DNA of 64,000 bases from Acetobacter syzygii (GTDB lineage: Bacteria; Pseudomonadota; Alphaproteobacteria; Acetobacterales; Acetobacteraceae). Position 1 is the stretch's first letter. Each line of letters starts with the position of its first letter. A program made the position numbers and the translations under genes. Shown in pieces: positions 18,433-27,146 of the stretch. Below the pieces are notes generated by a model. It was not told the DNA's origin and ran no database searches. It was given only the letters and a program-made list of their open reading frames with translations. The stretch spans positions 110,716 to 174,715 of the forward strand of contig NZ_BAMZ01000003.1 of NCBI RefSeq assembly GCF_000964225.1, in the 5' to 3' direction.

Positions 18433-19819
18433 AGGAGGTCAGGTTTCCGTCATTGGTTACGATAAGCATCTGATTGTCCACAACAATAGGAGGCACGAAG
18501 GAAACAGCCTCCATTGCATCAATAGAAATAATTGCACCGGTCTGCGGGTTAATCCGGATCATGCCGTTTTCTGGCAACGTGCTCAGGCACACAATCTGGC
18601 CACCCGCCATAACGGGGCCAAACCATGTAACAATGTCCTTGCTTTCCTTAATTTTGCGGAAGCGCCGCAACTGGGTAATCCAGCGTACATGGCCCGAAAG
18701 GCGGTCAATACAGGCCACCTGCTGGTCAAGGGAAAGGATATACAGCCAGTCCCCTACGCACAGAATGCTGTTCTGGCTTCCAACCGAGCGTTCCCACACG
18801 CGCCGACCCGTACGAATATCCACCGCGGCCAGAACCTGAGCCATACTGATGGCATAGACCACGCTACCAACAATAACGGGCAGACCACGCACACAGTTCA
18901 GGTTGAGCGTGCTGGCCTGTGCGCCAACATTGCCGAGCATTTCGCTCCACACAACCTCACCACTTTCTGCACGGAAGGCAACAAGATCGCCCCCGCCAAA
19001 GCCTGCCACCACAACGCCGTTGGCGTAGGCCGGAGCAGCCTGCCCGAACACGGTCGTATCCGCCGCAGTGGCGGCGTATGTCCATATCTGGCGACCGGTC
19101 GCGGCATCAAGTGCAAAGAACCGCTCATCTATGGTGCCAAAATAGACACGCCCTTCCGCAATGGTTGGAGCGGAACGGCCAGGCGTTCCAATATCGGTCC
19201 GCCATTTGACCTTGCCTGTGGCCGTATAAACGGCAATGGCCTGGGAAATACCGTCCACAATATACAGCACATCACCGTCCACCCCAATACCGCCACCGGT
19301 ATTACTGGAACGGGATTTTTTGGGCCGGGGGTTAAAGGTCCATACGTGCCGCATGGCAGGCCATGTAAAGGCCCGCACAAGGCCCTGTGCATCCATAACA
19401 AACAGATGGCCATTATGCACAAGCGGCACGCAGGCCAGCATTCCACGCCCAAGAGAGCCAAGGGCGGCCCATGCCATAAAATCCGGCTCGGAAATGCCAG
19501 CACCAATGCTGTGCCGCCAGCGGCGGTGCAGGCCGCCCCAAGCATAGTTACTGCCCGTATGTTCTGGCACCCGACCGCTGATCGGCCATTCCGAAACCGT
19601 GATCGGGGCAGGCAGGGTAATGGCGGTATGGTCTTCCTTATCCACCATCAACCCTGCGCCGGAAGACAGCACATCCGTCCGGTGCCCGGCCAGCAGGGGT
19701 TTTTTGTCATCATCATCACCACAAGCCGCCAGTGTGGGGGCCAGCGCCGCACCTGCAAGCAGGCTTCTGCGGGTCATGCCGGACCGGGCAACGGCGCCAA
19801 TATGTGTCTTGCTGCTCAT
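18425..19819 (-). CDS. bamB: BamB-like outer-membrane assembly lipoprotein (PQQ-type beta-propeller)
   Basis: 464 residues forming a WD/PQQ-like propeller, with repeats such as GRVYFGTIDERFFALDAATG and IWTYAATAAD. BamB assists the BamA complex in inserting beta-barrels. The N-terminus reads MTRRSLLAGAALAPTLAACG (from residue 15): a twin-arginine followed by a lipobox ending in Cys, suggesting a Tat-exported lipoprotein. The ATG at 19819 has AGGA seven bases upstream; a longer frame would overlap the upstream gene. The order yfgM-bamB-der equals that of E. coli. Confidence 0.88.
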   Translation of the reverse strand: MSSKTHIGAVARSGMTRRSLLAGAALAPTLAACGDDDDKKPLLAGHRTDVLSSGAGLMVDKEDHTAITLPAPITVSEWPISGRVPEHTGSNYAWGGLHRRWRHSIGAGISEPDFMAWAALGSLGRGMLACVPLVHNGHLFVMDAQGLVRAFTWPAMRHVWTFNPRPKKSRSSNTGGGIGVDGDVLYIVDGISQAIAVYTATGKVKWRTDIGTPGRSAPTIAEGRVYFGTIDERFFALDAATGRQIWTYAATAADTTVFGQAAPAYANGVVVAGFGGGDLVAFRAESGEVVWSEMLGNVGAQASTLNLNCVRGLPVIVGSVVYAISMAQVLAAVDIRTGRRVWERSVGSQNSILCVGDWLYILSLDQQVACIDRLSGHVRWITQLRRFRKIKESKDIVTWFGPVMAGGQIVCLSTLPENGMIRINPQTGAIISIDAMEAVSFVPPIVVDNQMLIVTNDGNLTSYG

Positions 19820-19823
19820 GGTT

Positions 19824-20519
19824 TTATCCTGCTGACGGATCAAGGGCCTGCATCATATCCTGCGCCCGGTTGCGCACCCCTGCGGGGGTATCGGCCGAGT
19901 CCACAAGGGCAGACAGTTTTTTGCGGGCATCATCCTTATGCCCTTCGCGTACATCCAGAACAGCCAGAGCCTCCTCGGCCAGTCCGTTCCAGGCTTTGCC
20001 CTGCCCGGCAAGCAGGGACAACCGTGAGCGCAGGGTGGGGATATCCCCCGTATCCAGCTGGTGCTGGCACCACAGCAAGGTCGCAATGCTGCGCAGGGCG
20101 GGATCAGCCTTCGGGTCGTCCTGTACTGCATTCCATGCAGCCAGTGCGGCCTTGGCATCGCCCCGGGCAGCCTGCACCGCAGCCTCCTGCATACGGGCCA
20201 GCGTAGCAACACCCGCATCTGTTGAGGGTGCAAGCTTTTGCAAGGATTCCAGTCCGCTCTGGGCTTTACCCGTAAGGGTTATGGGGTCGTGCCCGATTTG
20301 ATCTGGCAGGTGGTCCGTCTGGCGCAGGGCGGCCAGATACGTGCCTGTTGCCGCCTGATCCAGAGCCTTGTGCTGCGCCACCTTCCATGACCACAGGCCA
20401 GCACCTGCCACCACGGCCACCACAGCCACGGCCGCCAGCCCGGCGTACCGCCGTGCAACGGCGCGCAGGCGTTCGGCCTTCAGCTCTTCGTCAACTTCCC
20501 GGTAAATATCCTCTGCCAC
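19824..20519 (-). CDS. YfgM-like TPR membrane protein
   Basis: 231 residues from a GTG start at 20519 that gives the family-like opening VAEDIYREVDEELKAERL (Val read as Met). A TTG 27 bases upstream is an alternative. One membrane helix follows (AGLAAVAVVAVVAGAGLWSW), then a periplasmic helical TPR-like region (Tpr_21). E. coli YfgM binds SecYEG and periplasmic chaperones. Its gene precedes bamB and der here as in enterobacteria, 4 bp before bamB, so the three form one operon. Confidence 0.82.
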   Translation of the reverse strand: MAEDIYREVDEELKAERLRAVARRYAGLAAVAVVAVVAGAGLWSWKVAQHKALDQAATGTYLAALRQTDHLPDQIGHDPITLTGKAQSGLESLQKLAPSTDAGVATLARMQEAAVQAARGDAKAALAAWNAVQDDPKADPALRSIATLLWCQHQLDTGDIPTLRSRLSLLAGQGKAWNGLAEEALAVLDVREGHKDDARKKLSALVDSADTPAGVRNRAQDMMQALDPSAG

Positions 20520-20676
20520 GATCCGGCCCGTTCCTGTTCCTGCCAATCCATGCCTATCCGCTCTCTGGCATATCTGCCCCAGCCGGACGTATCATACAAG
20601 GCGCAGCGTATGTGTTGTGTGCCTGTTATAGCGCCTTGTGGGGCAACAGGCAGCACACCAAAAGCCAAAAAGCACC

Positions 20677-21066
20677 TTAATGGGCAGCTTTTTGCAGCTT
20701 GGCTCCCCCAGCCTTGAGCGCTGAGGTCAACTGGGTAAAGTTGGCGCTTATGCGCTGCTGCACGGCAGAACTGCCCTCGTGAATATGCGCAATTTTATCC
20801 CGTGCTTCGTTACTGATTGCGGTTTCTTCCTTCACCGCAGTTTTGGACACACAGGCATTGTAGGTTCTGGCGGCTTTTTCGTAAGCACTGACCTTATCCA
20901 CGCTGGCATTATATTTTTCCACGCTGGAGGCATCAACCGCGGGAGCATCAGGCTCCGCACCGCAGGTTGAGGGCACCCAGCCCCGCTCCGCCGCATGGGC
21001 GGGAACACTTACCACCATAGCCGCCAGCCCGGTAACGCAGGCCAGCAAAAACCCTTTGTGCAACAT
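20677..21066 (-). CDS. Small secreted protein, unknown function
   Basis: 129 residues. A clear Sec signal peptide (MLHKGFLLACVTGLAAMVVSVPAHA) is followed by a mature part of about 104 residues that is mostly alpha-helical, with two cysteines (in STCGAEPD and YNACVSKT) about 37 apart that could form a disulfide. The family is not recognised. It lies alone, divergent from the GT9 gene and 158 bp upstream of yfgM on the same strand. Reasonable codon use and the signal peptide make it a real gene. Confidence 0.7.
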   Translation of the reverse strand: MLHKGFLLACVTGLAAMVVSVPAHAAERGWVPSTCGAEPDAPAVDASSVEKYNASVDKVSAYEKAARTYNACVSKTAVKEETAISNEARDKIAHIHEGSSAVQQRISANFTQLTSALKAGGAKLQKAAH

Positions 21067-21234
21067 TGCCCAAACACCTTGTATTGTTCAAACAGTGGAC
21101 CAAAACCTGCAAGTCAGCCCCAACAGGAGCGGACTGCGTTGCCATTGAACGGCTCATCTTCTGGCACAGGCTACGCAAATGTCCATATCTCCCATGCTTG
21201 GAAAAGGCGTGAAGAGCCAGTATAGCCCCATAAC

Positions 21235-22149
21235 ATGCGCATTCTTTTTATTACGGCCACACGTCTGGGGGATGCGGTTCTTTCCACCGGTATTCTCAAC
21301 ACGCTTTTGCAGCAATATCCCCATGCCTGCATAACCGTTGCCTGCGGGCCGGTGGCTGCCGGGCTGTTCCAGCATATGCCCGGACTCGACCGGGTCGTGG
21401 TCATGCAAAAACGCCGCTATGACTTGCATTGGCTGGACCTGTGGAAAGACTGCGCCCGCACACGGTGGGATATGACCGTGGACCTCCGTGGTTCCGGGGT
21501 CAGCTTTTTTTTGCGCTCCGGGCGGCGGCTGATCATGCGTGGTGGTCGCAGGCCCGGCCGGCGGGTTGACCATCTGGGGGCCGTTATGGGCCTCTCCCCA
21601 GCGCCACTGCCCACAGTCTGGTTCAATGCTGCTGACCAGAAAATCGCCGCAGATGTCCTCCCCCCCAGCACGCCCGGCGCCCCGGTTATTGCCCTTGGCC
21701 CCACCGCCAACTGGAACGGAAAAATCTGGCCAACCGCGCGTTACCAGCCGCTCTGGCAGCAACTGGCCGCAGCCTACCCCCATGCGCGCCCTGCCATTTT
21801 TTATGGCCCCGGCCCGCAGGAGGCGGAACTGGCCCGCCCCGTGCTGAATGCCCTCCCCCATGCCATAGATGCGGGAGGGCGCTTTGCCCTGACCGAAACC
21901 GCAGCCATGCTGGCCCGTTGTGCGCTTTATGTGGGCAATGATTCGGGGCTGATGCATCTGGCCGCTGCGGCGGGCACCCCAACACTGGGGCTTTTTGGCC
22001 CTTCCCGCGCATCGGAATATGCACCCAGTGGGCCATTGGCGCGTTGGGTGGAGGCCCCCGGACCAGAAGGACACGCCCCCATAGCCGGGTTAAGCATTGA
22101 ACGCGTGGCAACCGCTGCACTGGCGCTCCTGCGCGAAACCCAGCCCTGA
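21235..22149 (+). CDS. Glycosyltransferase family 9 (heptosyltransferase-like)
   Basis: 304 residues. The N-terminus MRILFITATRLGDAVLSTGI is the typical GT9 start. The C-terminal half has the donor-site signature NDSGLMHLAAAAGTPTLGLF followed by GPS. Such enzymes add heptose or related sugars to the LPS core at the cytoplasmic face. lpxB lies 1.4 kb away, so an LPS role is plausible. No clear Shine-Dalgarno precedes the ATG. Confidence 0.9.
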   Translation: MRILFITATRLGDAVLSTGILNTLLQQYPHACITVACGPVAAGLFQHMPGLDRVVVMQKRRYDLHWLDLWKDCARTRWDMTVDLRGSGVSFFLRSGRRLIMRGGRRPGRRVDHLGAVMGLSPAPLPTVWFNAADQKIAADVLPPSTPGAPVIALGPTANWNGKIWPTARYQPLWQQLAAAYPHARPAIFYGPGPQEAELARPVLNALPHAIDAGGRFALTETAAMLARCALYVGNDSGLMHLAAAAGTPTLGLFGPSRASEYAPSGPLARWVEAPGPEGHAPIAGLSIERVATAALALLRETQP

Positions 22150-22245
22150 CCATACACCCTCTGGCCCGGGTGCAGGCCCCGGTCTAGAGTTTTGGCACCT
22201 TTGACCTGCTCTGGCTGCCAGCCCTGACTGTAGGAAAGATCGACC

Positions 22246-23127
22246 ATGCCAATACCCACCCCCGCCCATATAACCCGGCTTGAAGGCCGCACGCTGATCA
22301 AACTCTCCGGTGCCGACCGTGTCCGCTTTCTGCAAGGGCTGGTCACGGCGGATATTGCCGCCCTGCACCCCGGCCAAGCCACATGGGCTGCGTGCCTGAC
22401 CCCACAAGGCCGCTGGCAGGCTGATTTTTTTGTAATCTCCGACCCGGATGACACGTGCCTGCTTCTGGACTGCGCAACCGCACAGGCGGAAGCGCTCTGC
22501 ACCCTGCTGCTCCGCTTCCGCCTACGTTCGGACGTGCAGATGGAGCCAACAGCACTCCCGGTTTATGCCGCATGGGGCAACCCGCCAGACGCAGCACTGC
22601 TCGAAAATGCCATAAGCGTTGCAGACCCCAGACTCCCGGCAGCAGGCTGGCGGCTGATTGACCCACCGGCCACCATAGAGCAAACCGCAACGCAACTGGA
22701 CTACGACCTGCACAGACTTGCCCTTGGCCTGCCCGATGGTGTGCAGGACTGCGAACAGGGCCGAACGCTGGCCGCCGAAGCCAATATGGATCTGCTCGGT
22801 GGCATTGCATGGCAAAAAGGATGCTACATGGGGCAGGAGGTTACGGCCCGTATGCACTACCGCACGCTGCTCAAACGCCGCCTTGTCCCCATTGCCAGCA
22901 CAGCGCCACTCCCCGCCCCCGGCACGCCCCTTATGCACAATGAGCTGGAGGTCGGTACCCTGCGCTCCTCCCGCGATCATATCGGTCTGGCGCTGCTTAA
23001 GGTCGATGCGGTGGACAAGCCCTTAAGCTGCCTTGGCCATAACGTGGTTGCCCGCCCACCCGCGTGGCTGCTACCTGCCCTGAGCACCCCTGCTGACCCT
23101 TCTGCCACCACACCGGACAAACCATGA
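22246..23127 (+). CDS. ygfZ: YgfZ/IBA57-like folate-binding protein, iron-sulfur cluster maturation
   Basis: 293 residues of the GcvT-like fold with the YgfZ signature KGCYMGQE (Cys in the loop), preceded by AEANMDLLGGIAWQ. YgfZ and mitochondrial IBA57 help assemble or repair 4Fe-4S clusters with tetrahydrofolate. AGGAAAG lies about nine bases upstream of the ATG. It overlaps the hisI start by 4 bp (ATGA), so the two are translated together. Confidence 0.92.
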   Translation: MPIPTPAHITRLEGRTLIKLSGADRVRFLQGLVTADIAALHPGQATWAACLTPQGRWQADFFVISDPDDTCLLLDCATAQAEALCTLLLRFRLRSDVQMEPTALPVYAAWGNPPDAALLENAISVADPRLPAAGWRLIDPPATIEQTATQLDYDLHRLALGLPDGVQDCEQGRTLAAEANMDLLGGIAWQKGCYMGQEVTARMHYRTLLKRRLVPIASTAPLPAPGTPLMHNELEVGTLRSSRDHIGLALLKVDAVDKPLSCLGHNVVARPPAWLLPALSTPADPSATTPDKP

Positions 23128-23543
23128 CCTACACCCCACCCGACGCCCCGATGCTCGATGCCATGCTGAGCGCGATCAAATACGATGCCTCCGGCCTGAT
23201 TGCCGCCATTGCCCAGCAGCACGATACCGGCGAAGTGCTGATGATCGCATGGATGAACGCCGATGCCCTGCGTGAGACGTTGCAGACCGGTCGTGTTTGT
23301 TACTACTCGCGCAGCCGCCAGAAGCTCTGGCGCAAAGGGGAAACATCCGGCCAGATCCAGCATCTGAAAGAAGCACGGCTGGATTGTGATGCTGATGCCG
23401 TTCTGCTGCTGGTCAACCAGATTGGCGTTGCCTGCCACACAGGCCGCCGGAGCTGCTTTTACCGCGCCTTCACCCCCACCGGGTTGGTGGAGCTGATGAA
23501 ACCTGAAATTGATCCGGCACAGCTCTACCACACACACGGTTAA
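23124..23543 (+). CDS. hisI: Phosphoribosyl-AMP cyclohydrolase
   Basis: Third step of histidine synthesis: opens the purine ring of PR-AMP. The 139-residue monofunctional enzyme (no HisE domain) shows WMNADALRETLQTGRVCYYS, RQKLWRKGETSGQ and the metal-site segments LDCDADAVLLLV and ACHTGRRSCFYR. It is coupled to ygfZ by a 4-bp overlap and lies away from any other histidine gene in this window. Confidence 0.96.
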   Translation: MTYTPPDAPMLDAMLSAIKYDASGLIAAIAQQHDTGEVLMIAWMNADALRETLQTGRVCYYSRSRQKLWRKGETSGQIQHLKEARLDCDADAVLLLVNQIGVACHTGRRSCFYRAFTPTGLVELMKPEIDPAQLYHTHG

Positions 23544-23544
23544 G

Positions 23545-23560
23545 GGCGGGTTCTCCCGCC
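23545..23560. terminator. Short GC hairpin between convergent hisI and lpxB
   Basis: GGCGGG-TTCT-CCCGCC fills most of the 17-bp gap between the two opposing stop codons. It lacks a U tract on either strand, so it may act as a transcript end stabiliser rather than a strong intrinsic terminator. Confidence 0.4.
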
Positions 23561-24736
23561 TTACAGGCCCCGGCTTGCCAGCAGGTCCAACACGGCACCT
23601 GCGGCGGCATCGGCTGGCAGCGCGCCCCCCGGACCTTCCAACCCGTGCAGCACGGTCGCAAAGGCATCCTTCTGGGCCTGTGCCACAGCCGGATTTTCAA
23701 ACAGGGTCTGTACTGCCCGCGCCAGCACCTCTGGTGCACAGTCCTGCTGGAGCAGTTCTGGCACAACCTGCCGCCCGGCCAGCAGATTAACCATAGCCAC
23801 GTATGGCACGCGGATAAGCCTGCGCGCCATAAAGGCCGTTAGCGGGTTAACACGGTAGGTTACGGCCATGGGCACACCAGCCAGAGCCAGTTCCAGCGTG
23901 GATGTCCCCGACTTGGTTAAGGCGGCCCCCGCAGCGGCAAAGGCATCGTGCTTGTCGTGTATGTCCGTTACCACTATGGGGCGGACCGGCCAGTTCCGCA
24001 CCGCCTGCTCCACCGTAGCCGCCACCACGGGAGAGACCGGCACAACCGGCACCACATCGGGCATCCGGGCCTTGAGCAGGGCCAGCATCTGCCCGAACAC
24101 CGGCAGCAACCTTGGCACCTCCGAGCGGCGGCTACCGGGCATAAGCACCAGCACATGCGCGTTTTCCGCCACACTATAACGCGCCCTAAAGCGCGCAGCA
24201 TCCCCATCGCACGCACCGGATTGCAGAACCGGATGCCCCACAAACCGCGTTTTTAACCCATGCCGCCCAAAAAATTCCTTCTCAAACGGCAACAGGCACA
24301 GCAGTTCGTCCCACAGACCGGGGAATTTGCGTACCCTTTTCTGCCGCCATGCCCACACCTGCGGCGCCACGTAATGCACACGCAAAATGCCCATAGCTTC
24401 AATGCGCCGCAGCAGGCGCAGGGCAAAACCGGGGCTATCTATGGTAATGACCATATCTGGCCGCTGCGCGGCAATATCTGCCACAGCCTGGTCAAGCCTG
24501 CGAGAAAGCTGGCGCACACGGGGCAGAATTTCCACCAGCCCCATAACCGCCAGATCCCGCATGGGAAAAAGGCTCTCCAGCCCCTCCGCCGCCATGCGCG
24601 GGCCGCCCACACCCGCAAAGCGGATATTGGGGTTGCGGGCACGCAACGCATGAATCAGGCGTGCGCCCAGCACATCGCCACTCGCCTCTCCGGCCAGTAT
24701 CCATATGAAGGGGGAAGAAGCAGCAAGAGTGACCAT
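23561..24736 (-). CDS. lpxB: Lipid-A-disaccharide synthase
   Basis: GT19 enzyme condensing UDP-2,3-diacylglucosamine with lipid X at the inner membrane. The 391-residue protein shows IWILAGEASGDVLGARL at the N-terminus, FAGVGGPRMAAEGLESLFP, YVAPQVWAWRQKRV, MPGSRRSEV and KSGTSTLELALAGVPMAVTY. The ATG at 24736 with AGG close upstream is chosen over a longer frame that adds 42 unrelated residues. It is convergent with hisI. Confidence 0.95.
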   Translation of the reverse strand: MVTLAASSPFIWILAGEASGDVLGARLIHALRARNPNIRFAGVGGPRMAAEGLESLFPMRDLAVMGLVEILPRVRQLSRRLDQAVADIAAQRPDMVITIDSPGFALRLLRRIEAMGILRVHYVAPQVWAWRQKRVRKFPGLWDELLCLLPFEKEFFGRHGLKTRFVGHPVLQSGACDGDAARFRARYSVAENAHVLVLMPGSRRSEVPRLLPVFGQMLALLKARMPDVVPVVPVSPVVAATVEQAVRNWPVRPIVVTDIHDKHDAFAAAGAALTKSGTSTLELALAGVPMAVTYRVNPLTAFMARRLIRVPYVAMVNLLAGRQVVPELLQQDCAPEVLARAVQTLFENPAVAQAQKDAFATVLHGLEGPGGALPADAAAGAVLDLLASRGL

Positions 24737-24897
24737 ATTCCTACCTGCAAACACAACAGGGACGCACCACCATTCCGCTCCAGCGTGTAATGCGCAACCC
24801 ATGCAGCGAAAAGAAAAACCTTTCCGCACATAAAAAGTCCGGTTTATGCCTGCTGGCACCACACCACCAACCCAGTGAACAGGATATCTTCTGCCTC

Positions 24898-26355
24898 GTG
24901 AGTGTTCAGCAGTATATGCGTGAATGGACGGAACAGCCCGTCCGTAACGTTCTGGCCGGCATGGTCGGCACCTTTGCCCTTATTCCCGAAGTCATTGCTT
25001 TTTCATACGCTGCGGGCGTTGCCCCCGAAGTTGGGCTTTTTGCCTCGTTCGTCATCAGCATTGCCATTGCCATTACTGGTGGCAGACCGGGCATGATCTC
25101 GGGTGCAGCGGGTTCGGTTGCGCTGGTGGCAGCCGATCTGGTGCATGGGCATGGCCTGCAATATCTGCTGCTGGCAACTCTGCTGGCGGGGGCTTTTCAG
25201 GTTCTGTTCGGTCTTTTGCGGCTGCAAAGCATGATGCGCTTTGTCTCCCGCGAAGTGGAAACCGGGTTTGTTAACGCGCTGGCCATTCTTATTTTTTCCG
25301 CCCAGATTCCCCAGATGCTGCATGTTACGTGGCATACCTACGCCCTGATCGCACTGGGGCTGGCCATTGTTTACCTTATGCCGCGGCTGAGCACGGCCAT
25401 TCCCTCCCCCCTTATCTGCATTCTGGTTTTGACCGGGATCAGCTTTGCTTTTCCCATGCCTGTGCATGTTGTGGCTGACCTTGGGGCGCTGCCCACCGGC
25501 CTGCCTTACCTGACCCTGCCCCACGTGCCCCTGACATGGGCCACATTCCAGATTGTGCTGCCTTATGCTTTTGCCATGGCCATGGTGGGCCTGCTGGAAT
25601 CGCTGATGACCGCTGCCGTGGTGGATGAACTCACAGACACCCACTCCAACAAACGCATGGAGTGCACCGGGCTTGGTATTTCCAACATTTTTGTTGGTCT
25701 GTTCGGGGGAATGGCAGGCTGCGGCATGATCGGACAGACCGTTGGCAACCTGCGGTATGGCGGCCGTGGCCGCCTGTCCACCTTTACGGCAGGCGCCTTT
25801 TTGCTGCTGCTGCTGGTTGCCATGCACCGCTTTGTGGCGCAGGTGCCGGTCGCAGCACTTGTCGCCATTATGATTATGGTCTCGATCAGCACGTTTTCAT
25901 GGTCTTCACTGCGCGATGTTGTGCGCCACCCCAAGCTGGCTTCCACAGTTATGCTGGCAACGGTTGCCGTTGTGGTTCTTACGCATGATCTGGCCGCCGG
26001 GGTTGCCTGCGGGGTGCTACTGAACGGGCTGTTCTTCTCGTTTCAGGTCATGAAGCTGGTGCAGGTCAACGTGCAGGATACGCCAGATGGCATAACCCGG
26101 ACCTATGTTGTGCATGGTCAGCTCTTTTTTGCATCCACCAGTATTCTAACGGATGCCGTGGATTTTCAGGGCACAGCCACACAGGTGATCATTGATCTGG
26201 CTGACGCCCACCTGTGGGACATAAGTGCGGCTGACACGCTGGAAAAAACGGCCACACGGCTGGAGGGGCGAGGCAAAACCGTCCGCATTATCCATGCCGA
26301 TGCCCGGGCTGCAAAACTGCTGGCTGCCCTTGGCCACCCCAACCTGCTGGCCTGA
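24898..26355 (+). CDS. SulP-family anion permease with STAS domain
   Basis: SLC26/SulP transporter of about 485 residues. Ten or more hydrophobic helices include [20 protein letters not shown] and [16 protein letters not shown], and a C-terminal STAS domain covers roughly the last 90 residues ([19 protein letters not shown]). Likely substrates are sulfate, bicarbonate or another anion. The start is uncertain: GTG at 24898 (AGGA 14 bases upstream) or ATG at 24916. It is divergent from lpxB and ends in a GC-rich terminator. Confidence 0.88.
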   Translation: MSVQQYMREWTEQPVRNVLAGMVGTFALIPEVIAFSYAAGVAPEVGLFASFVISIAIAITGGRPGMISGAAGSVALVAADLVHGHGLQYLLLATLLAGAFQVLFGLLRLQSMMRFVSREVETGFVNALAILIFSAQIPQMLHVTWHTYALIALGLAIVYLMPRLSTAIPSPLICILVLTGISFAFPMPVHVVADLGALPTGLPYLTLPHVPLTWATFQIVLPYAFAMAMVGLLESLMTAAVVDELTDTHSNKRMECTGLGISNIFVGLFGGMAGCGMIGQTVGNLRYGGRGRLSTFTAGAFLLLLLVAMHRFVAQVPVAALVAIMIMVSISTFSWSSLRDVVRHPKLASTVMLATVAVVVLTHDLAAGVACGVLLNGLFFSFQVMKLVQVNVQDTPDGITRTYVVHGQLFFASTSILTDAVDFQGTATQVIIDLADAHLWDISAADTLEKTATRLEGRGKTVRIIHADARAAKLLAALGHPNLLA

Positions 26356-26367
26356 ACACCATTCCAG

Positions 26368-26407
26368 CCCGCCCCCCCGATTTATTGGGAGGTCGGGCGG
26401 GTTTTTT
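26368..26407 (+). terminator. Intrinsic terminator after the SulP gene, overlapping the msrQ 3' end
   Basis: A C-rich arm (CCCGCC...CCCGA) pairs with TCGGGCGGG and is followed by six T residues. The msrQ stop codon (TAA, minus strand, 26382-26384) lies inside the loop, so the terminator and the last msrQ codons share sequence. Confidence 0.7.
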
Positions 26408-27011
26408 GGGCTTTGGGAACAAAGCGTACTGCCAGCACCACAGCGGCTATACCGGCATAAATAAACGGCTCTACATGCCAGACCTTAAAGGCAATGCTAT
26501 AGTGAATGCAGGCCAGCACCATGGCCAGATAAACGGTTTTATGCAGCGGTGCCCACCGCCTGCCCAGACGCATGATGGACTTGCGGGTGGATGTTGCCGC
26601 CAGAACACAAAGAATAACAAACGCCAGCAGGCCAAAGGTCAGGAACGGACGGGTTGTAAAATCCTTCCAGATCAAGGCCGGGTCAAAACTACGCGCCCAT
26701 GTCAGGTAGAGCGTGATGTGCAGGGCCGCATATGTAAATGCCAGCAGCCCCAGCGGGCGGCGATAGACAATAAGGTTAATCCCGGCAAACCGCCGTAGAG
26801 GCGTGACCATGAGAGAAATGAGCAAAAACCGGAACGCATACCGCCCAAAATCATGCAAACACTCACGGTAGGGCCTTGGTCCCAGCCAGCCCATCCATGC
26901 TTCCACCAGATCAAATACGGCGGGCAGCAGAAACAGGGCATAAAGCAGAACCTGCCGCGCCAGCGGGGATAAATTTTTACGCCGCGTACGACCGGCAACG
27001 GGTGGAGCCAT
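26382..27011 (-). CDS. msrQ: MsrQ-type haem-binding membrane subunit
   Basis: 209 residues with about six membrane helices and the ferric-reductase-like domain of MsrQ. Visible family segments are VTPLRRFAGINLIVYRRPLG, AALHITLYLTW (His in helix), RWAPLHKTVYLAMVLACIHY and a basic N-terminus. MsrQ passes electrons from the quinone pool or flavin to periplasmic MsrP, which repairs methionine sulfoxide. No msrP lies beside it. It is divergent from the dehydrogenase at 27.1 kb. Confidence 0.88.
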   Translation of the reverse strand: MAPPVAGRTRRKNLSPLARQVLLYALFLLPAVFDLVEAWMGWLGPRPYRECLHDFGRYAFRFLLISLMVTPLRRFAGINLIVYRRPLGLLAFTYAALHITLYLTWARSFDPALIWKDFTTRPFLTFGLLAFVILCVLAATSTRKSIMRLGRRWAPLHKTVYLAMVLACIHYSIAFKVWHVEPFIYAGIAAVVLAVRFVPKAQKTRPTSQ

Positions 27012-27146
27012 ATGTCTGCCCTTTAAATCAAATATGTTGGCAAAAGAGGATCACCCCTTAGCGCGCCCAAACCATGGACCTTAACCTTGGGAAGACTTTG
27101 TGCGTTATGTCCATAGTAAGCAAAACAGGCAGGAGTCTCCAAGATT

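Noticed and set aside
16975..18465. 496-codon open frame antisense to der
   Set aside because: Fully covered by the conserved Der GTPase on the other strand; no protein-like composition or ribosome site.
18323..20206. Very long open frame (627 codons) on the plus strand
   Set aside because: It is antisense to der, bamB and the yfgM-like gene, which are all clear homologues. Its translation is rich in His, Arg, Gly and Pro as expected of a GC-rich antisense frame and has no domain character.
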